Under the pieces are notes generated by a model that made no database searches, was not told the origin of the DNA, and saw nothing but the letters and a program-made list of their open reading frames with translations. From positions 61,190-125,189 of the forward strand of contig JAOUOP010000017.1 in assembly GCA_029880325.1 (NCBI GenBank): DNA of 64,000 bases, in the 5' to 3' direction. Positions 55,855 to 64,000 of the stretch are shown piece after piece (the first letter of the stretch is position 1; the number at the start of each line of letters is the position of its first letter). This DNA comes from Myxococcales bacterium (GTDB taxonomy: Bacteria > Myxococcota_A > Polyangia > Polyangiales > JAFGIB01). Made by a program: the position numbers and the translations under genes.

Positions 55855-56658
55855 ATGAATCAGATCAGGGTGGCTCGACTGCTGCTTCCGTGCGCGTTCT
55901 TGGTGAGCGTGGGATGCGGCTACTCGGAAGAAGAGATGCAGGTCAAACGCGACCGCATCGACCAACTGACGCGGGCCCTCGACCAGCTCGAGAAGGACCA
56001 CCGCGGCCTGCAGGATCGCTTCAAGGGCGTCGCAGGGCAGAACGCGGCGCTGACCGAGCGGCTGCGCCAGATGGGCATGAGCGTCGAAGACTCCAAACGC
56101 AGCATGCAAGAGCTCAACCGACTGGTTGAAGAGCTTCGCGCCAAGGAGCGGCAAGCCCAGGCGCGCCTGAAGACCTTCCAGAGCATGCTCGACAAGTTCA
56201 AGAAGATGATCGAGTCGGGCAAGCTGCGCGTGCGCATCGTGCGTGGCCGTATGGTCGTCGAGCTGGCCGAAAACATCCTCTTTGACTCGGGCAAGGCCGA
56301 CCTCAAGGAAGAGGGCGAAGTCGCGCTGCAAGAGGTGGCCAACGTGCTGGCCTCCATCGAACAGCGCGACTTCCAGATCGCGGGGCACACCGACGACGTG
56401 CCGATCAAGAGCCGGCGCTTCCCCTCGAACTGGGAGCTATCGACGGCCCGGGCGGTGCGGGTGACGCGCTATCTCGGCGAGCACGGTGTGCCAACCAAGC
56501 GGCTGTCGGCAGCCGGCTACGCAGAGACGCAGCCGGTCGAATCCAACGAGACGCCCGAGGGTCGGGCCCTGAATCGACGCATCGAGATCGTCTTGATGCC
56601 CAACCTGGACGAACTGCCCGACCTCTCCTCGCTGGAACAGACGGGCACCGGAAAATAG
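55855..56658 (+). CDS. OmpA-family lipoprotein with coiled coil
   Basis: A protein of about 267 residues: lipoprotein signal (LLLPCAFLVSVGCGYSEEE, Cys about 21), a long coiled coil (residues about 30-115), then a C-terminal OmpA/MotB peptidoglycan-binding domain (RGRMVVELAENILFDSGKAD, FQIAGHTDDVPIKSR, NWELSTARAVRVTRYLGEHG, LNRRIEIVL). It is likely anchored in the outer membrane and bound to the cell wall. ATG 55855 follows GAGG; the GTG just before is an alternative start. Confidence 0.9.
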   Translation: MNQIRVARLLLPCAFLVSVGCGYSEEEMQVKRDRIDQLTRALDQLEKDHRGLQDRFKGVAGQNAALTERLRQMGMSVEDSKRSMQELNRLVEELRAKERQAQARLKTFQSMLDKFKKMIESGKLRVRIVRGRMVVELAENILFDSGKADLKEEGEVALQEVANVLASIEQRDFQIAGHTDDVPIKSRRFPSNWELSTARAVRVTRYLGEHGVPTKRLSAAGYAETQPVESNETPEGRALNRRIEIVLMPNLDELPDLSSLEQTGTGK

Positions 56659-56945
56659 GCCCGACCCAGGCGAACCAGGCACCGGCAACCGTGCCCGGGG
56701 CGTGTCGAACGCCGCGGGCTCGGGCACTTGCGCCCGAAATCATTGACAATTCGGCGATTGACCACGGGTCTAGGCGTCGCTATTATGCGCCCCGGCCAGG
56801 GGTTTGGACCCCGGGGTGAAGCTCCGAGTTGGATCGGGGTCACCTGGACTGGCTTCGCTGGTTACACGTCGCGCCAACGCGAACGACGCTGCCCCACGGG
56901 GCGCCGGCGAAACCCTTTTGTTTCAAAACTCGAACGGAGTGCCAG

Positions 56946-57455
56946 ATGCAAGCCCGTGCACAGAAGCCGTCATTCAAGGTGGGCGACAAAGCCGTGTACC
57001 CGGCACAAGGCGTAGCCGAGGTCATCTCGATCGATGAGAAGGACATCGCGGGGCAGCGACAGCAGTTCTACGTTCTCAAGATTCTCGACACCGAGCGCAA
57101 GATCATGGTCCCGGTGACGAATGCGAAGAACGTGGGCCTGCGGCCGCCCGTGAGTGAAGCGCAGATCCGGGAGATCTTCGCCATCCTCAAGATCCGCGAT
57201 ATCGCCTTCGACAACCAGACCTGGAACCGCCGCTACCGCGGCTTCATGGACAAGATCAAGACCGGCTCGGTCTTCGACGTGGCCGAGGTCATGCGCGATC
57301 TCTATCGCCTGAAGATGGAGAAGTCCCTCTCCTTCGGCGAGCGACGCATGCTCGAAACGGCCCGCGACCTGATCGTGAAGGAAATCGCTGTCACTCGAGA
57401 GCACAGCGAGGACACGGTCCAGGCGGAGATCGAGGAGATCTTCGAGGCCAACTAG
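56946..57455 (+). CDS. CarD/CdnL family RNA polymerase-binding regulator
   Basis: A 169-residue protein. It has an N-terminal Tudor-like RNA-polymerase-interacting domain (FKVGDKAVYPAQGVAEVISI, RQQFYVLKILDTERKIMVPV) and a C-terminal helical domain (FDVAEVMRDLYRLKMEKSLS, FGERRMLETARDLIVKEIAV). CarD/CdnL proteins stabilise promoter open complexes. ATG 56946 has GGAG 9-10 bases upstream. No partner CarG-like gene is adjacent. Confidence 0.94.
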   Translation: MQARAQKPSFKVGDKAVYPAQGVAEVISIDEKDIAGQRQQFYVLKILDTERKIMVPVTNAKNVGLRPPVSEAQIREIFAILKIRDIAFDNQTWNRRYRGFMDKIKTGSVFDVAEVMRDLYRLKMEKSLSFGERRMLETARDLIVKEIAVTREHSEDTVQAEIEEIFEAN

Positions 57456-57795
57456 CCGGCGGCCGCACGCGGCCCAGCAGCCGGCGCTGGCAGATCGCCG
57501 ATCGTCGGGGACGGCCCGCTGGACGACGACCTTTGGCGGTGATCCGCCCACCGGGGCGCGTGCCGCGATCTGCGGCGCTCGCGACGGCACTGGCGATTTT
57601 CAAAGAGACTCGCGACCCAGCTCCGGCTGGCGACGGCATCGCAGCGGCGAGCGCCGCATTCATGAGACCCATACCCTTGAACCCCAGCAGAACGTCGCGG
57701 CCCCGATCGGCCCCCCCGATGCAAGTGCAGGCGCCCGACCACTGCCAACGAATACGCGGCGGAGACCATTGGCGTCTCCTCGCCGGACACCGTCC
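57456..57795. other. Non-coding gap between carD and rng
   Basis: 340 GC-rich bases with no supportable gene; several open frames on both strands have poor, repetitive composition. A short stem (GGAGAC with GTCTCC, 57761-57779) precedes the rng start and could affect its translation. Confidence 0.35.
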
Positions 57796-59346
57796 ATGGC
57801 AAAGAACACCCTAGTCATCAACTGCGGCATCGCCGAGACGCGCGTCGCCCTGATCGAGGAAGGAAGCCTCACCGAACTCTTCCTCGAGCGCGAACATGAA
57901 CGCAGCCCCGTAGGAAATATCTACCTGGGCAAGGTCACGCGAGTGCTGCCGGGCATGCAGGCGGCCTTCATCGACATCGGCCTCGACCGCGCCGCCTTTC
58001 TCCATGTCGAAGATGTGGTGCCCCAGCAGGACATGGAGAACCTGCTGAGCGGCGATGAAGTGGGCGAACAGGAGGAGGAGGGAGAAGACGGGGCGCAGCC
58101 GAAGAAAAATCGCTCCAAAGCGCGGCGCGTCACCCGAGCGACTCCGATCCGCGAGGTCTTGACCGAGGGTCAGACCCTCCTGGTGCAGGTCTCCAAGGGC
58201 CCCATCAGCACCAAGGGCGCGCGCGTCACCAGCCACATCACCCTACCCGGCCGCTACGTCGTCTATCTGCCCACGGTCGACCAGATCGGCATATCCAAGC
58301 GCATCGGCAGCGACAAGGAGCGGCAGCGACTGCGCGAGTCGATCGAAGCCGTCAAACCGCCCCACGGCGGCTTCATCGTCCGTACCCTGGCCACCGGACT
58401 GACCAAGAAGAAGCTCAAGGCCGACGTGGGTTACCTGGTCGAGCAATGGAGCCGCATCAGCCAGCGACGCTCCGAGATCTCGACAGCGCCAGCCCGGATC
58501 TACGAGGACCTGGACATCGTCCTCAGGGCCGCACGCGACCACTTCACCGAAGACGTCGCGAAGATCATCGTCGACTCCGAAAAAGAGTACGAGCGCCTGC
58601 GAAACTTCATCGCCGCCTTCCTGCCCGAGCGCGCCGGCGACATCGAACTCTACAGCGGTCGCGATCCGATCTTCGACGAGTACGGCATCGAAGACGAAAT
58701 CGCGCGCGCCCTGTCGCGCAAGGTCCCCTTGCCCTCGGGCGGCTACCTGATCATCGACCAGGCCGAGGCCCTCTCCGCCATCGACGTCAACACCGGCCGC
58801 TTCACGGGCAAGGGCCGCGACGTGGAAGAAACGATCTGCCAGACCAACCTCGAGGCGGTCAAGGAGATCGCCTACCAGCTACGTTTCCGCAACATTGGCG
58901 GCTTGATCGTGCTCGACTTCATCGACATGGAGCGCGCCGGTAACCGCGACAAGGTCTACAAAGCGCTATCCCGTGTGCTCAAGCAGGATCGGGCGACGAC
59001 CACGATCACGCGCATCAGTGAGCTCGGCCTGATCGAAATGACACGCAAGCGCACACGAGAATCGCTCGGCCGCACGCTCTTCGAACCCTGCTTCTACTGC
59101 GACGGCACCGGCCAGCTGCAATCGAAGGCCACCATCTGCCACGAAATCGTGCGCCAGATCAGCCGCGAAAGAGAGTCGCTGGCCGGCTACAAGATCGTGA
59201 TCAACGCCCACCCGGCCGTCTGCGACAGCTTGCGCCGCGAGCACAAGCAGGCGCTGGAAGAGGCCAGCGTGCGCTTCACGCGCCAGATCACGCTCAACCC
59301 CCGACGCGAGTATCACCTCGAGCAGTTCGACCTCGAGGGGGCGTAA
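57796..59346 (+). CDS. rng: Ribonuclease G/E family (Rng)
   Basis: A protein of about 516 residues: KNTLVINCGIAETRVALIEE and GNIYLGKVTRVLPGMQAAFI form the S1 domain, followed by an acidic insertion (EQEEEGEDGAQPKKNRSKAR). The catalytic core includes GGYLIIDQAEALSAIDVNTG, GGLIVLDFIDME with metal-binding Asp, and the CFYCDGTGQLQ Zn-link motif. It makes single-strand cuts for rRNA and mRNA processing. No long C-terminal degradosome scaffold is present, so it is RNase G-like. Confidence 0.93.
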   Translation: MAKNTLVINCGIAETRVALIEEGSLTELFLEREHERSPVGNIYLGKVTRVLPGMQAAFIDIGLDRAAFLHVEDVVPQQDMENLLSGDEVGEQEEEGEDGAQPKKNRSKARRVTRATPIREVLTEGQTLLVQVSKGPISTKGARVTSHITLPGRYVVYLPTVDQIGISKRIGSDKERQRLRESIEAVKPPHGGFIVRTLATGLTKKKLKADVGYLVEQWSRISQRRSEISTAPARIYEDLDIVLRAARDHFTEDVAKIIVDSEKEYERLRNFIAAFLPERAGDIELYSGRDPIFDEYGIEDEIARALSRKVPLPSGGYLIIDQAEALSAIDVNTGRFTGKGRDVEETICQTNLEAVKEIAYQLRFRNIGGLIVLDFIDMERAGNRDKVYKALSRVLKQDRATTTITRISELGLIEMTRKRTRESLGRTLFEPCFYCDGTGQLQSKATICHEIVRQISRERESLAGYKIVINAHPAVCDSLRREHKQALEEASVRFTRQITLNPRREYHLEQFDLEGA

Positions 59347-59350
59347 AGCC

Positions 59351-59725
59351 GTGATGGCCGATCGCGGTCGTAGCGGCTTCGGCCCGCTGGGAAAGCCCCT
59401 CGACGAGCTGAGCGATCAGGAGCTGATCGAAGAGGTGAAGCGACGACGCAAACGCCGCGGCGTCGACGGCAAGAGCCGCACCGAGAGCAAAACCACAGGT
59501 GCGCGAACCACCTCGCACTCATCCGACCGCAGCGCGCAGTACCTGGCCAACCTCGAGCTAGAGCCGGGCGCCAGCGCCGAAGAGATCGAAGCGGCCTACA
59601 AACGACTGCGCGCCAAGTACGAACCCTACACGCGCTCCCAGGACGAAAAACGCCGCAGCGCCGCGCGCACCTTGATGGATTCGCTGCAAGAAGCGTTTCG
59701 GGAGCTTACGCGCGCGCGGGACTGA
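59351..59725 (+). CDS. Degenerate J-domain-like small protein
   Basis: A 124-residue protein. A charged N-terminus (ELIEEVKRRRKRRGVDG) is followed by a C-terminal J-like helical segment (YLANLELEPGASAEEIEAAY, KRLRAKYEPYTRSQDEKRRS, AARTLMDSLQEAFRELTRAR). The HPD tripeptide that stimulates DnaK is absent, so it would not act as a normal cochaperone. It starts 5 bases after rng and is likely co-transcribed. Confidence 0.72.
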   Translation: MMADRGRSGFGPLGKPLDELSDQELIEEVKRRRKRRGVDGKSRTESKTTGARTTSHSSDRSAQYLANLELEPGASAEEIEAAYKRLRAKYEPYTRSQDEKRRSAARTLMDSLQEAFRELTRARD

Positions 59726-59761
59726 TGGGGCGGCTGTTGGTGTGCTTCGTTTTGCGAGTTC

Positions 59762-60882
59762 CTACGCGCTGACGTGGCCAGCGAGCCGGTCGATCATTTT
59801 AAGGTGAGCCCTGAAGTACTCGGGGCTCCGGATCCACTCTCCGCCCCAGCTTGCACATCCGGGTAGTGTCGGCATCGCCATCGTCCAGAGGGCGCGCAGG
59901 ACTCCGAGGGCGGGTATCGCTCGGAGTTCTTCGGGCGACAGCGGCCTGACGTCACCGTACCCTGCGAGGATGGCTTCCCACTCCGCGGTCCAAACCTCTG
60001 GCTCGGCTTCGCTCAAGCGCCGCTTCCTCCAGTAGCAAGCGAGGTCGTAGCAGCTGGGACCGTATCCGACCTCGCCGAAGTCGAACAGGCAAGGAGCCGA
60101 ACCGTCGTAGTGGATGTTGCCGCAATGAACGTCCCCATGGCAGAAGCCCGCCGGCAACTCGTCGCTGGGCCATGCGAGTTCTGCGAGCTCGCTCACCTTG
60201 GCCTCGAGTTTCTCGGCGCTGTACCAGTGCGACGGGACTGCCCGCCGCAACCGCTCGAGGGGACCATGGGCCAGGTGACGCATGTCGATGACGAGCCGTT
60301 GCTTCGCCAGCTTCGAATCGCCTTGCCTGTGGAGTGTCGCGAGCGCCGTGCCCAGCTGTTTCGCCTGAAGCACCGACGGCCTCTCGACGCTATTTCCAGG
60401 AGCATCTTCGGCCAGTAAGCCCGCGAAGACCTCCCCTGCTACCGTGACGGCCGTCGCGTAGCTCCCGTCCACTCGAGGCACTGCAGCGGCGGCAAAGCGA
60501 CCCGCGCTCCCCAGACTCGAGACGAGCCGCCCCTCGAGTTCAACTTGCTGCATCGGCTTCGCCGAGGTGCGCTCGAGGCGCAGCCACCAGCAACGCGTAC
60601 CGCTAGATGTGCTCGGCGGGAGTGCTGAGCCGATGATCGGGGTCGATACGATGCCAGGTGCAAGGACGGCCTCCGCCGGAATACTCCGCGTATTTCAAGG
60701 GGACCGGACGCCGCAGCTGGCGCCGTAGCGGTCCCGAGAGCGGATCATGACTCCCGCCGAGCACATCTAGTCACCTGGACGACCCTCGAGATGGTTCTCT
60801 CGTAAACCGTCAGCTGCAGTCGGCTCGGCAGCACGTAGCTCGCAGCAAACAGCTCCTGCAGCAGCGGCTCAAAGTCCATCAT
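59762..60882 (-). pseudogene. APH-type kinase interrupted by a CTAG-flanked MITE
   Basis: The C-terminal part (from 60602 leftward) has the aminoglycoside phosphotransferase-like catalytic loop FCHGDVHCGNIHY and the metal motif CLFDFGEVGYGPSCYDLACY. The N-terminus lies beyond the MITE: MMDFEPLLQELFAASYV, then TVYERTISRVVQV. Removing the 164-bp excess (the element plus one CTAG) joins VVQVTSGTRCWWLRLERTS in one frame, giving 318 residues, a normal length for this kinase family (for example SrkA/YihE-like). As present, the gene is frameshifted. The remaining ORF from ATG 60553 lacks the N-lobe. Confidence 0.85.
60603..60770. mobile_element. MITE, 160-bp core, CTAG target duplication (copy 1)
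   Basis: CTAG flanks both ends (60603-60606 and 60767-60770). Inside are perfect 17-bp terminal inverted repeats starting ATGTGCTCGGCGGGAGT. The 168-bp unit matches 63683-63850 in reverse orientation with few differences. The centre holds GAATACTCCGCGTATTT, shared with the foldback repeat at 45593-45750. It encodes no protein. Excision with one CTAG restores the kinase gene, which shows CTAG is the duplicated target. The likely driver is an IS5-group or other YTAR-specific transposase elsewhere in the genome. Confidence 0.87.
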
Positions 60883-60944
60883 GGCAGTGAGAGGCGACTG
60901 TCTGCTCGTTCCCCCATAGCCGCCTGGTACCGCACCCGCGCCCC

Positions 60945-61865
60945 TCAATCCTCCGGCGGCGCGGTCTTCACGTAGCCGCGCTCGATCAGGCCCTTGAGCG
61001 CGGTGCCGACGACCTGATCGTCGAGGGGGCAGTTGTTGAAGACGGCTTCGAGCTGGGGCTGGGACATGGCCACCTGGAAGACGTCCAGCTCCTCGGGGCT
61101 GAGCTCGCGCAGGGGCTGGGTCAGGGGCGAGGGGATGCTGACCTTGGAGCGCATTTCCGGTAGCCCGAGACGTCCGAGTTCGTCGAGCAGGCGCATACCT
61201 TCCATCAGCGCCGCCTCGGTGCTGAGTTCGAGACGACCCGGCAGGTCCATCTCGTCCAGCGGCTCCATGTAGAAGGTGCCGGTGCGCCAGGTCAAAACCC
61301 GGTAGAGCGCCTTGTCGGGGCTGAGCACGTCGGTGTCGTTGACCGAGGCGAAGACGATCGAGCCGTTCTCCAGGAAGATCTTCCCGAGGTCGGTCTCGGT
61401 GCGCACCGCCAACACGCCGGTCTTCTTGGAGGAACCGAAGAGCTGCAGCAGATCCGGCAAGGGCACCTCGTCGATGGCGCCCGACATGCTGCGAACCTGG
61501 TTGGCCCGGCGCCCTGCGGCGACTTCCTCGAGCTGCTTTTTGGGGCGCGCGACCGAGGCCGGCGCCGCGTCGGTGGTGACGAGCTTGATGATGCTGGTGC
61601 CGATCAAAACGCGGTCGCCTTCGCTCAGCGCGGCGTGCTCGATGCGCTCGCCGTTGACGAAAGTGCCGTTGGTCGATCCGAGATCCTGGATCGTGATGGC
61701 ATCCCCTTTGACCGTAATTTTCGAATGCCTGCGTGAGACCATGTCCTCGACCAGGACCATGTCCAGGTCGCTCGAACGTCCGACCACGACCTCTGAGTCG
61801 GGTGGCAGGGGGAACTCTCCACCCTGGTACTTCCCCGAGATGAAGCGCATGGCGTAGTTCTTCAT
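60945..61865 (-). CDS. FHA domain plus DUF4388 protein
   Basis: A 306-residue protein: an N-terminal FHA domain (EVVVGRSSDLDMVLVEDMVS, RRHSKITVKG, GSTNGTFVNGERI) followed by a DUF4388 domain (VPLPDLLQLFGSSKKTGVLA, GKIFLENGSIVFASVNDTDV, LTWRTGTFYMEPLDEMD) and a short C-terminal helical domain. This architecture is common in myxobacterial gliding and signalling proteins that respond to Ser/Thr phosphorylation. The start ATG 61865 is followed directly by the FHA fold. Confidence 0.92.
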   Translation of the reverse strand: MKNYAMRFISGKYQGGEFPLPPDSEVVVGRSSDLDMVLVEDMVSRRHSKITVKGDAITIQDLGSTNGTFVNGERIEHAALSEGDRVLIGTSIIKLVTTDAAPASVARPKKQLEEVAAGRRANQVRSMSGAIDEVPLPDLLQLFGSSKKTGVLAVRTETDLGKIFLENGSIVFASVNDTDVLSPDKALYRVLTWRTGTFYMEPLDEMDLPGRLELSTEAALMEGMRLLDELGRLGLPEMRSKVSIPSPLTQPLRELSPEELDVFQVAMSQPQLEAVFNNCPLDDQVVGTALKGLIERGYVKTAPPED

Positions 61866-62098
61866 GGGGTGCTCGGGGCTGTATCCGACGCCGCCGGACG
61901 GCGCGCAGACCGGTAGAAACTCACGTTATTGCAGACACTTTGCCGGGCTCATTAAAGTACGAGCCCAACGGGCCTGCGGTCAAGACTTGGAGCCGGCCGT
62001 GAGGTCACTAGCCGAGCCCGGCTGGGCCCGATGCGGGGGACCGCCCCACACCTATCCCACATCATCTCATGTCCCAAAGCTCGGAGGCCGGTCGCACT

Positions 62099-62656
62099 TC
62101 AGACCTCCATGATGTCGTGCTCTTTCTTGGCGACGATGTCGTCGACGGTGCTGGTGGCCTGCTGCACCGCGTCGTCGATATCCTTGTAGGCACGGTCACC
62201 GTCGTCCTTGCCGATTTCCTTGTCGTCGACCAGGCCCTTGATGAAGTCGTTGGCGTCCCGCCGGGCCTTGCGGATGGCGACTTTGCAGTCCTCGCCGTGC
62301 TTTTTGGCAAGCTTGACCATTTCCTTGCGCCGCTCTTCGGTCAGGGGCGGAAGCGGAATCCGGATCAGCTCACCGTCGTTCTGGGGATTGAGGCCGAGCG
62401 GGGTCTGAACGATGGCCTTTTCGATGGCCTTGAGCTGGGATTTGTCCCAGGGCTTGACCGTGAGCAAACGTGGCTCGGGCACGCTCACGGTGGCCATCTG
62501 CGAAATCGGGCTCTGGGAGCCGTAGGCCTCGACCCGCACCGAGTCGAGCAGCGAGGGGTGGGCGCGCCCGGTGCGCACCTTGGCGAGTTCCCGCCTGAGC
62601 GCTTCATGGGCCTTGGCAGTGGAGCTGCGCAATTCGTCGAGGGTCTCGTCGATCAT
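62099..62656 (-). CDS. frr: Ribosome recycling factor
   Basis: A 185-residue protein with the RRF helical bundle: LRRELAKVRTGRAHPSLLDS, QMATVSVPEPRLLTVKPWDK, LGLNPQNDGELIRIPLPPLT, EERRKEMVKLAKKHGEDCKV. It splits post-termination ribosomes with EF-G. It lies 53 bases downstream of pyrH in the conserved pyrH-frr order and has a strong GGAGG ribosome-binding site. Confidence 0.96.
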   Translation of the reverse strand: MIDETLDELRSSTAKAHEALRRELAKVRTGRAHPSLLDSVRVEAYGSQSPISQMATVSVPEPRLLTVKPWDKSQLKAIEKAIVQTPLGLNPQNDGELIRIPLPPLTEERRKEMVKLAKKHGEDCKVAIRKARRDANDFIKGLVDDKEIGKDDGDRAYKDIDDAVQQATSTVDDIVAKKEHDIMEV

Positions 62657-62709
62657 TTCTTCCTCCTACCGAAGCTGGCGACCGGCCCGGTCCCAGCGCC
62701 CATGGGCGC

Positions 62710-63459
62710 TCAAAGGTGAGGCGAGTCCTGAGGCGAGTCCTCGGTGCTACCGATAAGTGTACCAATCGGTTCGCCCTCGACCACCCGTCGAATATTGCCG
62801 GTGGTAGACAAGGCGAATACCCGCACCTTCATGTTGTTGTCGCGACACAGGGTGATGGCGGTGGAGTCCATGACGCCGATGCGCTCGCGGATGAAGTATT
62901 CGTAGCTCATCTCGCTGAACATGGTGGCGTCGTCGAACTTGGCGGGATCGCGGTCGTAGACGCCCTCCACTTTGGTGGCTTTGCATAGAAGATCCGCCTG
63001 GATCTCCATGGCGCGCAGGGCCGCAGCGGTGTCGGTGGAGAAGTAGGGGTTGCCCGTACCCGCGACGAAGATGACGATGCGCCCCTTCTCCAGGTGCCGA
63101 ATGGCCCGGCGCCGGATGTAGGGCTCGGCCACCGAACGCACATCCAGGGCCGTCATCAAGCGGGTTTGAACGCCCTGCTTTTCGATGGCGTCCTGCAGCG
63201 CGATACCGTTGATCACGGTCGCGAGCATGCCCATGTAGTCGGCGCTGGTCCGATCCATACCCTGGGCGCTGCCCTTGAGCCCGCGGAAGATGTTGCCGCC
63301 GCCGATCACGATTCCGATCTCGGCGCCAGCGCGCTGGACGTCGGCGAGCTCTGCGCTGAAGGTTTCCAGGGTTTCGGGCTCGAGGCCGTAACCACCGGGA
63401 ACGCCGCAGAGTGCCTCGCCCGAGAGCTTCAAGAGTACTCGGCGATATCGAGGTGCCAT
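62710..63459 (-). CDS. pyrH: UMP kinase PyrH
   Basis: A 249-residue protein: [66 protein letters not shown] and [20 protein letters not shown]. It phosphorylates UMP to UDP. The C-terminal end is encoded by an exact 12-bp tandem repeat (62717-62740), adding DSPQDSP-type residues. Upstream, where rpsB-tsf are often found, the window holds two MITEs instead. Confidence 0.96.
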   Translation of the reverse strand: MAPRYRRVLLKLSGEALCGVPGGYGLEPETLETFSAELADVQRAGAEIGIVIGGGNIFRGLKGSAQGMDRTSADYMGMLATVINGIALQDAIEKQGVQTRLMTALDVRSVAEPYIRRRAIRHLEKGRIVIFVAGTGNPYFSTDTAAALRAMEIQADLLCKATKVEGVYDRDPAKFDDATMFSEMSYEYFIRERIGVMDSTAITLCRDNNMKVRVFALSTTGNIRRVVEGEPIGTLIGSTEDSPQDSPHL

Positions 63460-63517
63460 AGCTGCCGGCGATCTCTACACCAATGGCGGCCGAGAAGAAA
63501 CTCGAACCGACTTCGAT

Positions 63518-63686
63518 CTAGACCCTAAACAAGCGCATGGTGCAGGCGATCTCCACAAATCTCTTGCGTTCAGGCGCTCGCGAAAATGCTCAACGCTCCT
63601 CCTGGTGCGCCTGCGCTTTTCGCAAACCCCTGATTCACAACATCTTTGCGCAGCTCATCCTCCACATGCGCTTGTTTAGGGTCTAG
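63518..63686. mobile_element. MITE of a second family, CTAG-flanked, 161-bp core
   Basis: CTAG lies at 63518-63521 and 63683-63686. Perfect 18-bp terminal inverted repeats begin ACCCTAAACAAGCGCATG. The right CTAG is shared with the next element. On the minus strand a 31-codon frame starts after the inverted repeat (VEDELRKDVVNQ, then GAPGGALSIFASA) and looks like a relic of a transposase or other IS-encoded protein. No full transposase is present. Confidence 0.82.
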
Positions 63687-63850
63687 ATGTGCTCAGCGGG
63701 AGTCATGATCCGCTCTCGGGACCGCTACGGCGCCAGCTGCGGCGTCCGCTCCCCTTGAAATACACGGAGTATTCCGGCGGAGGCCGTCCTTGCATCTGGC
63801 ATCGTATCGACCCCGATCATCGGCTCAGCACTCCCGCCGAGCACATCTAG
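63683..63850. mobile_element. MITE, 160-bp core, CTAG target duplication (copy 2, inverted)
   Basis: This 168-bp unit is the same length as, and inverted relative to, 60603-60770. The terminal repeat differs by one base (A for G at 63695). The left CTAG (63683-63686) is shared with the MITE of the other family. It lies upstream of pyrH on the minus strand and may affect its expression. An ORF on the minus strand (63725-63964) runs into it and is not supported as a gene. Confidence 0.85.
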
Positions 63851-64000
63851 GTGGCTGGTGTCAAACGATCGCGCGCGCCTCCCGGGCGGCGTAACCCCGA
63901 GTGCGCCATCCGAGTCCGCTGCGAAAATGACGCTGTATTTCCTCGGTCCTCGGCTGCCCCACACGGGGTCACGGCGCTCCGGGATCCACGCCCGCTAGTT
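63851..64000. other. Window end, no supported gene
   Basis: 150 bases after the MITEs. A minus-strand frame (MWGSRGPRKYSVIFAADSDG...) starts at 63964 but continues into the MITE, so it may be the beginning of a disrupted gene or chance. No RNA gene or terminator is clear. Confidence 0.3.

Noticed and set aside
57452..57802. Minus-strand ORFs between carD and rng
   Set aside because: Arg/Ser/Gly-rich composition, no ribosome-binding site and no recognisable domain.
63725..63964. Minus-strand ORF starting MWGSRGPRKYSV
   Set aside because: It runs into a MITE after about 38 codons. Joining across both MITEs gives no convincing protein, so it is not reported as a gene.

Overview
The window comes from a high-GC Gram-negative chromosome. 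The likely source is Myxococcota or a Bradymonadia-like relative of the old Deltaproteobacteria. The clues are a MYXO-CTERM-like C-terminus, a TIGR04563-type ribbon-helix-helix peptide, several FHA proteins with zinc ribbons, FHA-DUF4388 and CarD proteins, a Lys-rich histone-H1-like peptide, and many large lipoproteins with thrombospondin-3, VWA, IPT/TIG and Kelch repeats. The assignment is by gene content only.

Positions 1-11971 look like the right-hand part of a genomic island ending at a tRNA-Asn gene (11972-12047, minus). From left to right it holds: a tightly coupled minus-strand operon of a small protein, DUF2924, a large serine recombinase and an HTH protein; a primase/ATPase gene split by a 274-bp inverted-repeat element; a frameshifted gene; an HTH protein; a tyrosine recombinase; an AbiE-type type IV toxin-antitoxin locus with a repeated operator; and a possible nuclease-fold protein.

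Positions 12100-21660 are core genes: a parvulin lipoprotein, purE, a TIGR01777 epimerase, a degenerate GT5 glycogen-synthase-like protein, yajQ, tsaB, an FGE-fold lipoprotein, miaE-lepB and a radical SAM protein. Positions 21738-39081 are a surface and lipoprotein block of five large ORFs. Positions 39260-53721 carry a two-gene symporter operon, lipoproteins, a Ctp protease, an alpha/beta hydrolase, two tandem zinc-ribbon double-FHA proteins and a TPR-HEAT protein. Positions 53756-63459 carry an NFACT protein, the histone-like peptide, an OmpA lipoprotein, carD, rng, a J-like protein, a kinase pseudogene, FHA-DUF4388, frr and pyrH.

The most unusual feature is how many small non-autonomous inverted-repeat elements are present and how cleanly they can be read. 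Three full elements plus a second copy use palindromic 4-bp targets that fit YTAR (TTAA, CTAG). Two interrupt genes, and removing the element plus one target copy restores one continuous reading frame in each case (primase/ATPase and an APH-type kinase). Two more sit head to tail upstream of pyrH and share one CTAG. At least two further families of 150-160 bp foldback repeats lie between genes. Separately, the AbiEii toxin gene is frameshifted exactly at a perfect 16-bp hairpin, as expected for a quasi-palindrome templated mutation, and another island gene switches frame at a 7-bp tandem repeat.
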